Shown in pieces: positions 45,335 to 54,123 of a DNA stretch of 64,000 nucleotides. Source of the DNA: Nonomuraea ceibae (GTDB taxonomy: Bacteria; Actinomycetota; Actinomycetes; Streptosporangiales; Streptosporangiaceae). The DNA lies in NCBI RefSeq assembly GCF_019396325.1, contig NZ_JAHKRO010000028.1:20704-84703 (forward strand). Reading direction: 5' to 3'. Every line of letters starts with the position of its first letter. Within the stretch, counting starts at the first letter, position 1. A model generated the notes under the pieces. That model was not told the origin of the DNA. It ran no database searches and saw nothing but the letters and a program-made list of their open reading frames with translations. Both the position numbers and the translations under genes were made by a program.

Positions 45335-46375
45335 ATGCGCATCGGGATGGCACTGAACTACTCGGGCGGTTTCAAGGAGACGGTCGCCGAGCTGGCCGAC
45401 TACGAGAAGGCCGGGCTCGACATCGTCTTCGTGGCCGAGGCCTACAGTTTCGACGCCGTCAGCCAGATGGGCTACATCGCGGCCAGGACCGAGCGGCTGG
45501 AGATCGCCTCCGGCATCCTGCCCATCTACTCGCGCACGCCCACGCTGCTGGCGATGACGGCCGCGGGCATGGACTACGTCTCCGACGGCCGCTTCACGCT
45601 CGGCCTGGGCGCCTCCGGCCCGCAGGTCATCGAGGGCTTCCACGGCGTCCCCTACACCGCGCCGCTGGGCCGTACCCGCGAGGTCATCGAGATCTGCCGC
45701 CAGGTGTGGCGGCGCGAGCGCGTCCAGTACGACGGCAAGCACTACACGCTGCCCCTGCCCGCCGACCGCGGCACCGGACTGGGCAAGCCGCTCAAGCTCA
45801 TCAACCACCCGGTACGCCCCCGCATCCCGATCGTGGTCGCCGCCATCGGCCCCAAGAACGTCGAGCTGACCGCCGAGCTCGCCGAGGGCTGGGAGCCGAT
45901 CTTCTACATGCCGGAGAAGGCCGCCGACGTGTGGGGCCCCTCGCTGGCCGCCGGGAAGGCCAGGCGCGACCCGGAGCTGGGCGAGCTGGACGTGATCGCG
46001 CAGGCGTCGCTGGCGATCGGCGACGACGTGGCCGGGCTGCTGGAGTTCGGCCGCCCGATGGCCGCCCTGTACATCGGCGGCATGGGCGCCAAGGGCAAGA
46101 ACTTCTACAACGACCTGGCCCGGCGCTACGGCTACGAGAAGGAGGCCGAGCGGATCCAGGACCTCTACCTCGACGGCAAGAAGGACGAGGCGGCGGCGCT
46201 GGTGCCGCAGGAGCTGCTGGAGAAGATGTCGCTGATCGGCGACGAGGGCTTCGTGCGTGACCGGGTGGCCGCGATGAAGGAGTCGGGCGTGACGACGCTC
46301 AACGTCGCCCCGCTGGGCCGCACGCACGAGGACCGGGTGCGGCTGATCGAGACGATCAAGGAGATCGCCGGCTGA
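45335..46375 (+). CDS. LLM-class F420-type oxidoreductase
   Basis: This 346-aa luciferase-like TIM-barrel protein has MRIGMALNYSGGFKETVAELADYEKAGLDIVFVAEAY, ERLEIASGILPIYSRTP and TLGLGASGPQVIEGFHG. These are typical of the actinobacterial LLM group that uses coenzyme F420 or, less often, FMN. The substrate cannot be told. GGGGAG stands 8 nt before ATG 45335. It is single, followed by a very strong terminator. Confidence 0.9.
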   Translation: MRIGMALNYSGGFKETVAELADYEKAGLDIVFVAEAYSFDAVSQMGYIAARTERLEIASGILPIYSRTPTLLAMTAAGMDYVSDGRFTLGLGASGPQVIEGFHGVPYTAPLGRTREVIEICRQVWRRERVQYDGKHYTLPLPADRGTGLGKPLKLINHPVRPRIPIVVAAIGPKNVELTAELAEGWEPIFYMPEKAADVWGPSLAAGKARRDPELGELDVIAQASLAIGDDVAGLLEFGRPMAALYIGGMGAKGKNFYNDLARRYGYEKEAERIQDLYLDGKKDEAAALVPQELLEKMSLIGDEGFVRDRVAAMKESGVTTLNVAPLGRTHEDRVRLIETIKEIAG

Positions 46376-46386
46376 AAGTTTTTCCG

Positions 46387-46430
46387 ACAAGGGGCTCGTT
46401 CTTGGAATAAAGGTGAACGAGCCCCTTGTT
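46387..46430 (+). terminator. Terminator of the LLM oxidoreductase gene
   Basis: ACAAGGGGCTCGTTC (46387-46401) pairs perfectly over 15 bp with GAACGAGCCCCTTGT (46415-46429), 11 nt after the stop. It separates the oxidoreductase from the leader peptide and symporter unit. Confidence 0.9.
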
Positions 46431-46440
46431 AGGGACGTCC

Positions 46441-46524
46441 GTGAGGTTTTCGGTCATCATCGTGCGGCTCGTGGAGCGGCTGCACATCGATCTGTGCCGC
46501 GTGCTGGGCTCGCTCTGTCGCTGA
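46441..46524 (+). CDS. Putative cysteine-type leader peptide (27 aa)
   Basis: A 27-codon frame starts with GTG 46441 and ends in RLHIDLCRVLGSLCR before TGA. This matches the recurring actinobacterial leader-peptide pattern (R-L/R-H-V/I-D-L-C-R...LC-R) known upstream of sulfur and cysteine genes, where cysteine-codon translation tunes downstream expression. It lies between the terminator at 46.4 kb and the symporter at 46585, 60 nt before the latter. A TAGGGA element (46430-46435) 5 nt before the GTG suggests a leaderless mRNA. The two Cys codons (TGC, TGT) near the end would be the sensor. Confidence 0.7.
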   Translation: MRFSVIIVRLVERLHIDLCRVLGSLCR

Positions 46525-46584
46525 TCGCGCATTCCCGCGCTCGATCGCCAGACACCCCTTCCCACCTCCGGAGTTCTGTTTTCC

Positions 46585-47868
46585 GTGAAGAGATTCAGCT
46601 TTTCCCTGCAGTTGCTGCTGGGCCTCGTGCTCGGCGTGGCCCTCGGGTTCGTCGCCAGGATTTGGGACGTCGCCTGGCTCGCCGAGACGCTGACCCAGGT
46701 CGGCGCGCTCTTCGTCCAGCTCCTCAAGCTCGCGGTGCCGCCGCTGGTGTTCACCGCCGTCCTCGTCAGCGTCGCCAACCTGCGTAACGTCAACGGCGCC
46801 GCCCGGCTGGCCTCCAAGACGCTGCTGTGGTTCCTCGTCACCGCCGCGGTCTCCGTGGCCTTCGCCATCGGCCTCGGCCTGCTCGTCAACCCCGGCCGCG
46901 GCGTCACCCTCGACACCGGCGCCGCCAAGGCCCCCGAGAACACCGGCTCCTGGCTCGACTTCGTCACCGGCATCGTGCCGACCAACGTCGTCACCGCCTT
47001 CACCGAGGTCAACGTCCTGCAGATCGTGTTCCTCGGCGTGGTGGTCGGCGCCGCCGCGCTGGCCGTCGGCGAGAAGGCCGAGCCCCTGCTCAACCTCGGC
47101 CGCTCGGTGCTTGAGCTGGTCCAGAAGGCCCTGTGGTGGGTCATCCGGCTCGCCCCCATCGGCACCGCCGGGCTCATCGGCAAGGCCGTCTCCACCTACG
47201 GCTGGGACCTGCTCGCCCCGCTCGCCAAGTTCAGCGCCGCCGTCTACATCGGCTGCTTCATCGTGCTGCTGGCCGTCTACCCGACGCTGCTCGCCGTCTG
47301 GGGCAAGGTCAGCCCGATCCGCTTCTTCCGCAACGCCTGGCCCGCCATCGAGCTGGCCTTCGTCTCCCGCTCCTCCGTCGGCACCCTGCCGCTGACCCAG
47401 CGCGTCACCGTCGAGCGCAACGGCGTCGACGCCGACTACGCCTCCTTCGCCGTGCCGTTCGGCGCGACCACCAAGATGGACGGCTGCGCCTCCGTCTACC
47501 CGGCGCTGGCCGCGATCTTCGTGGCCCAGGTGTTCGGCGTGCCGCTCGGGCTGGGGGAGTACCTGCTGATCGCGTTCGTCTCGGTCGTCGGCTCCGCCGC
47601 CACCGCCGGGCTCACGGGCGCCATCGTCATGCTCACGCTCACGCTCAGCACGCTGGGCCTGCCGCTGGAGGGCGTCGGGCTGCTGCTGGCCATCGACCCG
47701 ATCCTGGACATGATCCGCACCGCCACCAACGTGACGGGGCAGATGGTCGTCCCGGTGCTGGTCGCGCGCTCGGAGGGCCGCCTGGACGAGGCCGTCTTCA
47801 ACGCCCCGTCCCAGCCCCTCACCGGCGGCCCCGCCGCCACGCGCTCGCCGGAGCCGGTCCCGGCCTGA
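46585..47868 (+). CDS. Dicarboxylate/cystine:cation symporter (DAACS family)
   Basis: This 427-aa GltP/TcyP-type carrier has eight helices and two re-entrant hairpins. SRSSVGTLPLTQ is the serine-rich HP1 loop, and AIDPILDMIRTATNVTGQ the helix 7-8 region carrying the substrate Asp and Arg; Gln replaces the sodium-site Asp of GltPh. The family carries glutamate, aspartate, C4-dicarboxylates or L-cystine. The cysteine-type leader peptide just upstream makes cystine uptake the favoured reading (inference). The GTG at 46585 has CCGGAG upstream. A strong terminator follows. Confidence 0.88.
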   Translation: MKRFSFSLQLLLGLVLGVALGFVARIWDVAWLAETLTQVGALFVQLLKLAVPPLVFTAVLVSVANLRNVNGAARLASKTLLWFLVTAAVSVAFAIGLGLLVNPGRGVTLDTGAAKAPENTGSWLDFVTGIVPTNVVTAFTEVNVLQIVFLGVVVGAAALAVGEKAEPLLNLGRSVLELVQKALWWVIRLAPIGTAGLIGKAVSTYGWDLLAPLAKFSAAVYIGCFIVLLAVYPTLLAVWGKVSPIRFFRNAWPAIELAFVSRSSVGTLPLTQRVTVERNGVDADYASFAVPFGATTKMDGCASVYPALAAIFVAQVFGVPLGLGEYLLIAFVSVVGSAATAGLTGAIVMLTLTLSTLGLPLEGVGLLLAIDPILDMIRTATNVTGQMVVPVLVARSEGRLDEAVFNAPSQPLTGGPAATRSPEPVPA

Positions 47869-47884
47869 CCTGACATCGACGCCC

Positions 47885-47916
47885 GAGGGCGGGGAGCCAC
47901 CCGGCTCCCCGCCCTC
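47885..47916 (+). terminator. Terminator of the symporter gene
   Basis: A perfect 14-bp stem (GAGGGCGGGGAGCC, 47885-47898, with its complement 47903-47916) with loop ACCC is followed by TTGCTG. It lies 16 nt after the stop. Confidence 0.9.
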
Positions 47917-48017
47917 TTGCTGTCTCCGGACGGCGGATCTTCCCGCGCGCACGGCCGGATGTGCGGCGGGCGGGGGCTGTGGGGCCTATGGTTGGTCCGA
48001 AACTGCAGTGGTGAGTT

Positions 48018-49451
48018 GTGAGTATTGGCGGAGATATGTCCGACGCGACGCCGTCCCTGGTCGCAGGCCGGTACCGGCTTGACGAGCTCATCGGCAGCGG
48101 GCCGATGGGAGAGCTGTGGCGCGGCTACGACACCCGCGCCGACTGGACCGTGGCGGTCAAGATCCTGGGCGCCAGGGCCAAGGGCGCGGCCACCCGCCAG
48201 GTGCTGCGCGAGCACGCCCAGGCGGTCGCCCGGGTCATCCACCCGAACGTGGCCATGGTGCTCGACGTGGGCGACCACGAGGGGGCGCCGTTCCTGGTGA
48301 TGGAGTTCCTCACCGGGCCCAGCCTGGACGAGGAGCTGGCCGCGCGCGGGCCGCTGAAGGTCGTGGAGGTGTGCGACCTGATCGGCCAGGCCGCCGCCGG
48401 GCTGGACGCCGCGCACCGGGCCGGCGTGGTGCACGGGCACGTCCGCCCGCACAGCTTCCGGCAGGCGGGCAGCGGGGTGCTGAAGGTCGTCGGGTTCGGC
48501 CTGGGCGAGCAGGCGCCCGGCGACGGCGACCCGCACTACCGGGCCCCCGAGGGGGAGGGCGGGCCGCCCGCGGACCTGTACGCGCTCGGCGTGGTCTGCT
48601 ATGAGTTGCTCACCGGCCAGAAGCCCGCCGGGCAGCCGCCGGGCGCGCTGCGCCAGGGCGTGCCCGCGGAGCTCGACCGGCTGGTGATGTCCCTGCTGTC
48701 CGCCGACCCCGGCCGCCGTCCCGCCAGCGGCGAGTCACTGCGCCGGGCGCTGGTCGCCGTCGCCAGGCCGCGCGCCACCGTGCCGCCGCCCACGACCGAG
48801 GTGCACGCGCGGCCCCCGCTCCAGGCCCCCGCCCCGCGGGCCGGTGACACGGCCGTCTTCGACGCGGCCGAGCTCGCGCCCCCGCCACCGGGCGGCGGGG
48901 GCGGCGGGAACCGGCGGCTGTACGTCCAGTTCGGCGCCGCCCTGGCCGCGATCGTCGCCATCACCGTCGTGATGATCCTCTGGGGCGCCTCCGGGGACGA
49001 GCAGCCGGTCGCCGAGAACACCACCGCCCCGTCGGTGGCCGTGACCAGCACGCCCGACACCACGCCCGAGCCCATGCCCACCGTCGAACCCCTCCCCACC
49101 ACCACCCCCGAGCCCGCCCGCGAGCCCACCTCGCTGCGGGAGACCGGCGGGGCGAACCCCAAGGGCACCGTCGGCGTCGGCGTGCCGCCGGGGGGCTGGG
49201 AGGGCTACCTCAGGCAGTTCGGCTCCGCGCTGACCGCCCAGATGCGGCTGAACGGCATCGACCCCCGCGTCGCCGGCAAGGCCCAGGACAAGCTCGCCAA
49301 GGCCGCCCGCAAGTTCGCCGAGGGGCACGAGGACTCCGGGCGCGACCACGTCCGCGGCGTCCTGCGCGACCTCCTGCGCGCCCAGGAGAAGGGCAAGATC
49401 GCCAAGGAGGGGCCGCTGCCGGAGTGGCTGAGCGAATGGCGTCTGGAGTAG
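48018..49451 (+). CDS. Membrane pseudokinase of the bacterial Ser/Thr kinase family
   Basis: This 477-aa protein has a Pkn-type kinase fold (about 15-265) followed by a Pro-rich linker, one transmembrane helix (about 302-325) and an external Thr/Pro-rich tail. The ATP lysine is kept (VAVKIL, Lys48), and the glycine loop is IGSGPMGEL. The catalytic loop HRDxKPxN reads HGHVRPHS (139-146), losing the catalytic Asp, Lys and Asn, and DFG reads GFG (159-161). Phosphotransfer is therefore not expected; a scaffold or sensor role is likelier. GTG 48018 is assumed; ATG 48036 is an alternative. It precedes pepP-efp-nusB. Confidence 0.85.
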   Translation: MSIGGDMSDATPSLVAGRYRLDELIGSGPMGELWRGYDTRADWTVAVKILGARAKGAATRQVLREHAQAVARVIHPNVAMVLDVGDHEGAPFLVMEFLTGPSLDEELAARGPLKVVEVCDLIGQAAAGLDAAHRAGVVHGHVRPHSFRQAGSGVLKVVGFGLGEQAPGDGDPHYRAPEGEGGPPADLYALGVVCYELLTGQKPAGQPPGALRQGVPAELDRLVMSLLSADPGRRPASGESLRRALVAVARPRATVPPPTTEVHARPPLQAPAPRAGDTAVFDAAELAPPPPGGGGGGNRRLYVQFGAALAAIVAITVVMILWGASGDEQPVAENTTAPSVAVTSTPDTTPEPMPTVEPLPTTTPEPAREPTSLRETGGANPKGTVGVGVPPGGWEGYLRQFGSALTAQMRLNGIDPRVAGKAQDKLAKAARKFAEGHEDSGRDHVRGVLRDLLRAQEKGKIAKEGPLPEWLSEWRLE

Positions 49452-49478
49452 GCGCCCCGAGGTGATGTTCGATACGCG

Positions 49479-49484
49479 TACATT
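49479..49484 (+). promoter_or_regulatory. -10 box, predicted leaderless start of pepP-efp-nusB
   Basis: TACATT ends 6 nt before the ATG at 49491 and no ribosome binding site is present. Confidence 0.5.
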
Positions 49485-49490
49485 GGCGAA

Positions 49491-50528
49491 ATGACGGTCA
49501 ATTATCAGGAGCGACGGGCCCGGCTCGCGGCGATGCTGCCCGCGCACGAGGTCGAGGCCATGCTGGTCACCTCGGCGGTCAACGTCCGCTACCTCACCGG
49601 GCTGGCCAGCTCCAACGCCGCCGTCCTGATCAGGGCGGACGGCTCGGCCCTGCTCGTCACCGACAACCGCTACATCGACAAGACCCGCGGCCTCGACGTC
49701 GAGGCCGCGGAGGCGTCCGACGTGGCGGGCGAGCTCGCCGCCCCCGGCGTCGGCATCGAGGCCGCCAGCATGAGCGTGGCGACCTACCACCGGCTCGGCG
49801 CCGGGCTCGTCCCGCTGGAGCCCCTGGTCGAACGGCTCAGGGCGGTCAAGGACGACGACGAGCTGGAGCTCCTGCGCACCGCCTGCGCCATCACCGACCA
49901 GGCGTTTGCCGACATCATCCGCACCATCGGGCCCGGCGTCACCGAACGCGACCTGGCCCGCCTCCTCGACGCCCGGATGATCGAGCTGGGCGCCGACAAG
50001 CCCGCCTTCGAGACCATCGTCGCCGCCGGCGAGAACGGCGCCGTCCCCCACCACGCCCCCACCGACAGGGAGCTGCGCTCCGGCGACCTCGTCACCATGG
50101 ACTTCGGCGCCCTCTACCAGGGCTACCACGCCGACATGACCCGTACGGTCAGCCTCGGCGAGCCCGCCGCCTGGCAGCGGGAGATCTATGAGCTGGTGGC
50201 CCAGGCGCAGCGGGCCGGCAGCCTGGCGGTGCTCCCCGGGGCCGAGGCCAAGCAGGTGGACGCCGCCTCACGCGACATCATCAAGGCCGCCGGTCACGGC
50301 GACCACTTCCGTCACGGCCTCGGCCACGGCGTCGGCCTGGAGATCCACGAGGAGCCGTTCCTCGGCCCTTCGCGTACCGGTAGACTTGAGGACCGAGTTC
50401 CGATCACCGTCGAGCCGGGGGTCTATCTCCCGGGCCGGGGCGGCGTTCGCATCGAGGACACAGTCGTGACACGCGGGGGCGGCGCGGAACTTTTCACCAA
50501 GACGACCAAGGAGCTGCTCGTTCTGTAG
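49491..50528 (+). CDS. pepP: Xaa-Pro aminopeptidase (M24 family)
   Basis: This 345-aa dinuclear metallopeptidase removes N-terminal residues next to proline. It has a creatinase N-domain (about 1-115) and a pita-bread catalytic domain. Metal ligands are seen in MDFGALYQGYHADMTRTV (two Asp), FRHGLGHGVGLEIHE (His), TVEPGVYLPG (Glu) and RIEDTVV (Glu). The order pepP/pepQ-efp-nusB is conserved in Gram-positive bacteria and fits here, with 25 nt to efp. Confidence 0.93.
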   Translation: MTVNYQERRARLAAMLPAHEVEAMLVTSAVNVRYLTGLASSNAAVLIRADGSALLVTDNRYIDKTRGLDVEAAEASDVAGELAAPGVGIEAASMSVATYHRLGAGLVPLEPLVERLRAVKDDDELELLRTACAITDQAFADIIRTIGPGVTERDLARLLDARMIELGADKPAFETIVAAGENGAVPHHAPTDRELRSGDLVTMDFGALYQGYHADMTRTVSLGEPAAWQREIYELVAQAQRAGSLAVLPGAEAKQVDAASRDIIKAAGHGDHFRHGLGHGVGLEIHEEPFLGPSRTGRLEDRVPITVEPGVYLPGRGGVRIEDTVVTRGGGAELFTKTTKELLVL

Positions 50529-50553
50529 AGCGGCCGCACGCGGGAGATGACGA

Positions 50554-51114
50554 GTGGCGACGACCAACGACCTCAAGAACGGCATGGTGCTGAAGCTCGA
50601 CGGTGGTGAACTGTGGGCCGTCGTGGAGTTCCAGCACGTCAAGCCGGGCAAGGGCGGCGCTTTCGTGCGCACCAAGCTCAAGAACGTGCTGTCCGGCAAG
50701 GTCGTCGACAAGACCTTCAACGCCGGCGTCAAGGTCGACGTGGCCAACGTCGACAAGCGCGAGATGCAGTATTCCTACCGTGACGGCGACGACTTCGTGT
50801 TCATGGACACCGAGACCTACGACATGGTCAACGTCTCCAGCCGCACCGTCGGTGACGCCGCCAACTACATGCTGGAGAACACGCTCGCCACGGTGGCCTT
50901 CAACGAGGGCTCCGCGCTCTACGTGGACCTGCCCGCCGCCGTCGAGCTGACCGTCGCCGAGACCGAGCCCGGCCTGCAGGGCGACCGCTCCACCGGCGGC
51001 ACCAAGCCCGCCACCCTGGAGACCGGCGCCGAGATCAAGGTGCCGCTGTTCATCACCACCGGCGAGCGGGTCAAGGTCGACACCCGCAGCGGCGAGTACC
51101 TCGGCCGGGCCTGA
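50554..51114 (+). CDS. efp: Translation elongation factor P
   Basis: This 186-aa, three-domain tRNA mimic rescues ribosomes stalled at polyproline stretches. Domain I carries the modification loop around VKPGKGGAFVRTKLKN; the tip residue is the Lys of PGKGGA. Domains II-III (VFMDTETYDMVNV, LPAAVELTVAETEPGLQGDR, VKVDTRSGEYLGRA) are standard. GTG 50554 follows GGGAGATGA. nusB starts one base after its stop. Polyproline-rich proteins are common in this window, so the factor should be in demand. Confidence 0.97.
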   Translation: MATTNDLKNGMVLKLDGGELWAVVEFQHVKPGKGGAFVRTKLKNVLSGKVVDKTFNAGVKVDVANVDKREMQYSYRDGDDFVFMDTETYDMVNVSSRTVGDAANYMLENTLATVAFNEGSALYVDLPAAVELTVAETEPGLQGDRSTGGTKPATLETGAEIKVPLFITTGERVKVDTRSGEYLGRA

Positions 51115-51115
51115 G

Positions 51116-51526
51116 GTGTCGGCACGAGGCAAAGCACGCAGGCGCGCCCTCGACATCCTCTTCGAGGCCGAACTGCGCACGGAGGACCCGCTCAAGATCC
51201 TCGCCGAGCGGGTGGAGCGGGGCGACCCGCCGGTCAACGAATACACCTCGGCCATCGTCGAGGGCGTCGCCCGGCACCACGCCCGCATCGACGAGCTCAT
51301 CACGACCTACTCCGAGGGCTGGACCCTCGAACGCATGCCCGCCGTCGACCGCAACCTGCTGCGCGGCGGCACGTACGAGCTGCTGTGGATGCCCGACGTC
51401 CCCGAGGGCGTCGTCATCAGCGAGTGGGTCCACCTGGCCGGTGAGCTGTCGACGGACGAGTCGCCGCAGTTCATCAACGGGCTGCTGGCCCGCTTCAAGC
51501 AGCTCAAGCCCAGCCTGACCCTCTAG
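51116..51526 (+). CDS. nusB: Transcription antitermination factor NusB
   Basis: This 136-aa all-helical protein binds boxA RNA with NusE (S10) to antiterminate rRNA transcription. Diagnostic parts are KARRRALDILFEAELR at the N-terminus, RMPAVDRNLLRGGTYELLWM and FINGLLARF near the end. The GTG at 51116 lies directly after the efp stop. It ends the pepP-efp-nusB operon. In many actinobacteria bldD or pyrR follows here, but in this genome those lie about 50 kb away. Confidence 0.96.
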   Translation: MSARGKARRRALDILFEAELRTEDPLKILAERVERGDPPVNEYTSAIVEGVARHHARIDELITTYSEGWTLERMPAVDRNLLRGGTYELLWMPDVPEGVVISEWVHLAGELSTDESPQFINGLLARFKQLKPSLTL

Positions 51527-51570
51527 CGCGGGGCCGCCCCGGGGCCGTGCGCCCCGGCGAAGACGGCGAA

Positions 51571-51602
51571 GGCCGCGTCCGGCCCGGAGGCCGGCCGCGG
51601 CC
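51571..51602. terminator. Shared terminator between nusB and the MFS gene
   Basis: A 14-bp stem with one mismatch (51571-51584 with 51589-51602) and loop CGGA lies midway between the convergent nusB and MFS exporter stops and can serve both strands. Confidence 0.65.
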
Positions 51603-51649
51603 CGCGTGACCCGCTGCGCCGATCAGTGACGCAGAGGCCACGGCGTCCA

Positions 51650-53230
51650 TCAGTGGCCGGGGGCCACGGCCCGCTCCTGGGCCAGGCGCTCCTCGCCCGA
51701 CAGGTCGTTGAGCGGCTTCTCCTTCAGGAACAGCACCGCCACCAGGGCCAGCGCCGTCAGCGGCACCCCGATGAGAAACAGGTCGGCGGTGGCCGTCGCG
51801 TACACGTCCTGGATGATCGCCACCACCTGCGGCGGCAGCGTGGAGATGTCCGGGACCGCGCCCTCGCCCCCGCCGCCCCCGGCGGCCAGCGGGCCGAGCC
51901 GCTCCTTCATCTGCGACGTCACCTGGCTGGCCAGCACCGCGCCCAGCGCGCTGACGCCGATCGTGCCGCCCATGCTGCGGAAGAACGACAGCGCCGAGGT
52001 GGTGACGCCCAGGTCGTGCGCGGGGACGTCGTTCTGCGCGGCCAGGACCAGGTTCTGCATGAGCATGCCGACGCCGATGCCGAGCACCGCCATGTAGACG
52101 CCGAGCAGCACCGTGCTGGTCTTGCCGTCGATGGTGCTGAGCAGGGCCATCCCGGCGAGCATCGTGACGCCGCCCGCCACCAGGAAGCCCTTCCAGCGGC
52201 CCCACTTGGTGATGAGCTGGCCCGCGACGGTCGAGGAGATCAGCAGGCCGAACACCATCGGCAGGCTCATCAGGCCCGCGACGGTCGGCGACTTGCCGAG
52301 CGCCACCTGGAAGTACTGCGACAGGAACACGGTGCCGCCGAACATCGCCACACCCACCAGCACGCTCGCCACGGTGGTGAGGGTGACGGTGCGGTTGCGG
52401 AACAGGTACAGCGGGATGATCGGCTCAGGCGCCCGCGACTCCACCCAGACGGCCAGCGCCAGGACGATCAGGCCGCCGCCCACGAGGCCCACGGTCCACC
52501 AGGAGCCCCAGGCGAACTGGTGGCCGGCCAGCGACGACCAGATGAGCAGCGTGGAGACGCCCACCGTGATGAGCAGCGCGCCCAGGTAGTCGACCTTCAC
52601 GTCCTTGCGCACCACCGGCAGGTTCAGCGTGCGCTGCAGCAGGATGATGGCCACGATCGTGAACGGCACGCCGAACAGGAAGCACCAGCGCCAGCCGAGC
52701 CAGGAGGTGTCGACGAGCACGCCGCCGATCAGCGGCCCGGCGACCGTGCCGATGCCGAACACGGCGCCGAAGATGCCGGCGTAGCGGCCCAGCTCGCGCG
52801 GCGGGATCATGGCCGCCATCACGACCATCGACAGCGCCGTCATGCCGCCCGCGCCGACGCCCTGGACGACCCGGCTGACGATGAGGATCTCCACGTTCGG
52901 CGTCAGGCCCGCGATGAGCGAGCCGGCGACGAACAGTCCCAGGGAGAGCTGGATGAGCAGCTTCTTGCTGTAGAGGTCGGACATCTTCCCCCAGAGCGGC
53001 ACCGTGGCCGTCATGGCCAGCAGCTCGGAGGTGACGATCCAGGTGTAGACGGTCTGGGAGCCGTTCAGGTCGGTGATGATGCGGGGCAGGGCGTTGGCCA
53101 CGACGGTCGAGGCCAGGATGGACACGAACATGCCCACCATCAGCCCTGACAGAGCCTGCAGGACCTTGCGCCGGGATGTGCGCTCGGCGGGCGCGGCCTC
53201 GGGTCCGGGCTGCGCGCTGGTCGTTGTCAT
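51650..53230 (-). CDS. MFS exporter, DHA2 (EmrB/QacA) family
   Basis: This 526-aa drug:proton antiporter has about 14 transmembrane helices. Motif A appears as LWGKMSDLYSKKLLIQL after helix 2, motif C as GAVFGIGTVAGPLIGGVLVD in helix 5, and helix 1 is SGLMVGMFVSILASTVVANALPRI, typical of EmrB. A Gly-rich loop (GGGGGEGAV) precedes the last helix. It lies 95 nt downstream of a TetR gene on the same strand, the usual arrangement of a regulated efflux pump. The substrate is unknown. Confidence 0.93.
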   Translation of the reverse strand: MTTTSAQPGPEAAPAERTSRRKVLQALSGLMVGMFVSILASTVVANALPRIITDLNGSQTVYTWIVTSELLAMTATVPLWGKMSDLYSKKLLIQLSLGLFVAGSLIAGLTPNVEILIVSRVVQGVGAGGMTALSMVVMAAMIPPRELGRYAGIFGAVFGIGTVAGPLIGGVLVDTSWLGWRWCFLFGVPFTIVAIILLQRTLNLPVVRKDVKVDYLGALLITVGVSTLLIWSSLAGHQFAWGSWWTVGLVGGGLIVLALAVWVESRAPEPIIPLYLFRNRTVTLTTVASVLVGVAMFGGTVFLSQYFQVALGKSPTVAGLMSLPMVFGLLISSTVAGQLITKWGRWKGFLVAGGVTMLAGMALLSTIDGKTSTVLLGVYMAVLGIGVGMLMQNLVLAAQNDVPAHDLGVTTSALSFFRSMGGTIGVSALGAVLASQVTSQMKERLGPLAAGGGGGEGAVPDISTLPPQVVAIIQDVYATATADLFLIGVPLTALALVAVLFLKEKPLNDLSGEERLAQERAVAPGH

Positions 53231-53325
53231 GTTTCCTCTCAGGCAGGGGCACGCGGCGCCCCGGTCGGGCGCCGCGCGGTCGGGCGATGGTTCAGGGAAG
53301 GTCTTGGGAGGGTCTTCGGGGCGGG

Positions 53326-53928
53326 TCAGGGCGTGGACAGGCCGCCGGCCAGCCGGGCGAACGCCTCGTCGAGCAGCACCGTCAGCGTGGGGACCCCGTC
53401 ACCGGCGCTCCAGCGCATCATCACGGCCCGGAAGGCCGCCAGGGAGACGGCCGTCACGAGGTGGGCGTAGCCCTCGTCGCCGCTCCGCTCGGCGAGCAGG
53501 CCCGTCAGCACCAGCTCGGTCTCGACGCCGCCGGAGACGAGGTGCGGCAGGAGCGACGGGTTCTGCTCCAGCACCCTCAGCCGGAGCATCCACCACTCGC
53601 GCTGGTCCTGCACCTGCTCGGCCTGCTCGCGCAGCACCAGGTGCAGCGCGTCGAGGGCGGGCACGTCGCCGGGGACGCCGGCCAGCCGTTCCTTGAGCTC
53701 GGCGCCGACCATCCGGTTGCGGCCGATGAGGGCGTCTTCCTTGGACGGGAAGTAGTTGAAGAACGTGCGCGAGGAGACGTCCACGGCCTCCGCTATGTCC
53801 TCCACCGTGACCCCCGCGAGGCCGCGCTCGGCGACCAGCGTCAGGGCGGCGCGCTCCAGCGCCGCGCGGGTCTCGAGCTTCTTGCGGTCCCTCCGGCTGA
53901 GCTCGTCGTTGCTGTCCACGGTGGTCAC
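53326..53928 (-). CDS. TetR-family regulator of the adjacent exporter
   Basis: This 200-aa repressor has the N-terminal TetR helix-turn-helix: RAALERAALTLVAERGLAGVTVEDIAEAVDVSSRTFFNYFPSKEDAL (about 20-66). The helical C-terminal ligand domain fits the TetR_C_17 type (about 85-195). It probably controls itself and the MFS gene that follows it. The GTG at 53928 is only 7 nt after a TACCCT box, so translation is probably leaderless. No clear palindromic operator was recognised. Confidence 0.92.
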   Translation of the reverse strand: MTTVDSNDELSRRDRKKLETRAALERAALTLVAERGLAGVTVEDIAEAVDVSSRTFFNYFPSKEDALIGRNRMVGAELKERLAGVPGDVPALDALHLVLREQAEQVQDQREWWMLRLRVLEQNPSLLPHLVSGGVETELVLTGLLAERSGDEGYAHLVTAVSLAAFRAVMMRWSAGDGVPTLTVLLDEAFARLAGGLSTP

Positions 53929-53935
53929 AACGAAC

Positions 53936-53941
53936 AGGGTA
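53936..53941 (-). promoter_or_regulatory. -10 box of the TetR gene, predicted leaderless start
   Basis: Read on the minus strand, TACCCT ends 7 nt before the GTG at 53928. Confidence 0.45.
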
Positions 53942-54123
53942 GGGAAGAAATTTCAGGATCTGCAATCTTTCATGATGCGAAGTACGGCAGATCACACAAG
54001 GTACGCATCCCGGACGGAGGCCCGGTTGTCGCATCCGAGGGAAAGCGCCTGCCGTCCGGGGGCGCGGAGGGCGGCACGCACGGCGTAGGCTGGGCTGGTC
54101 GGTGGAAAGAGGGAGGCTCGACG

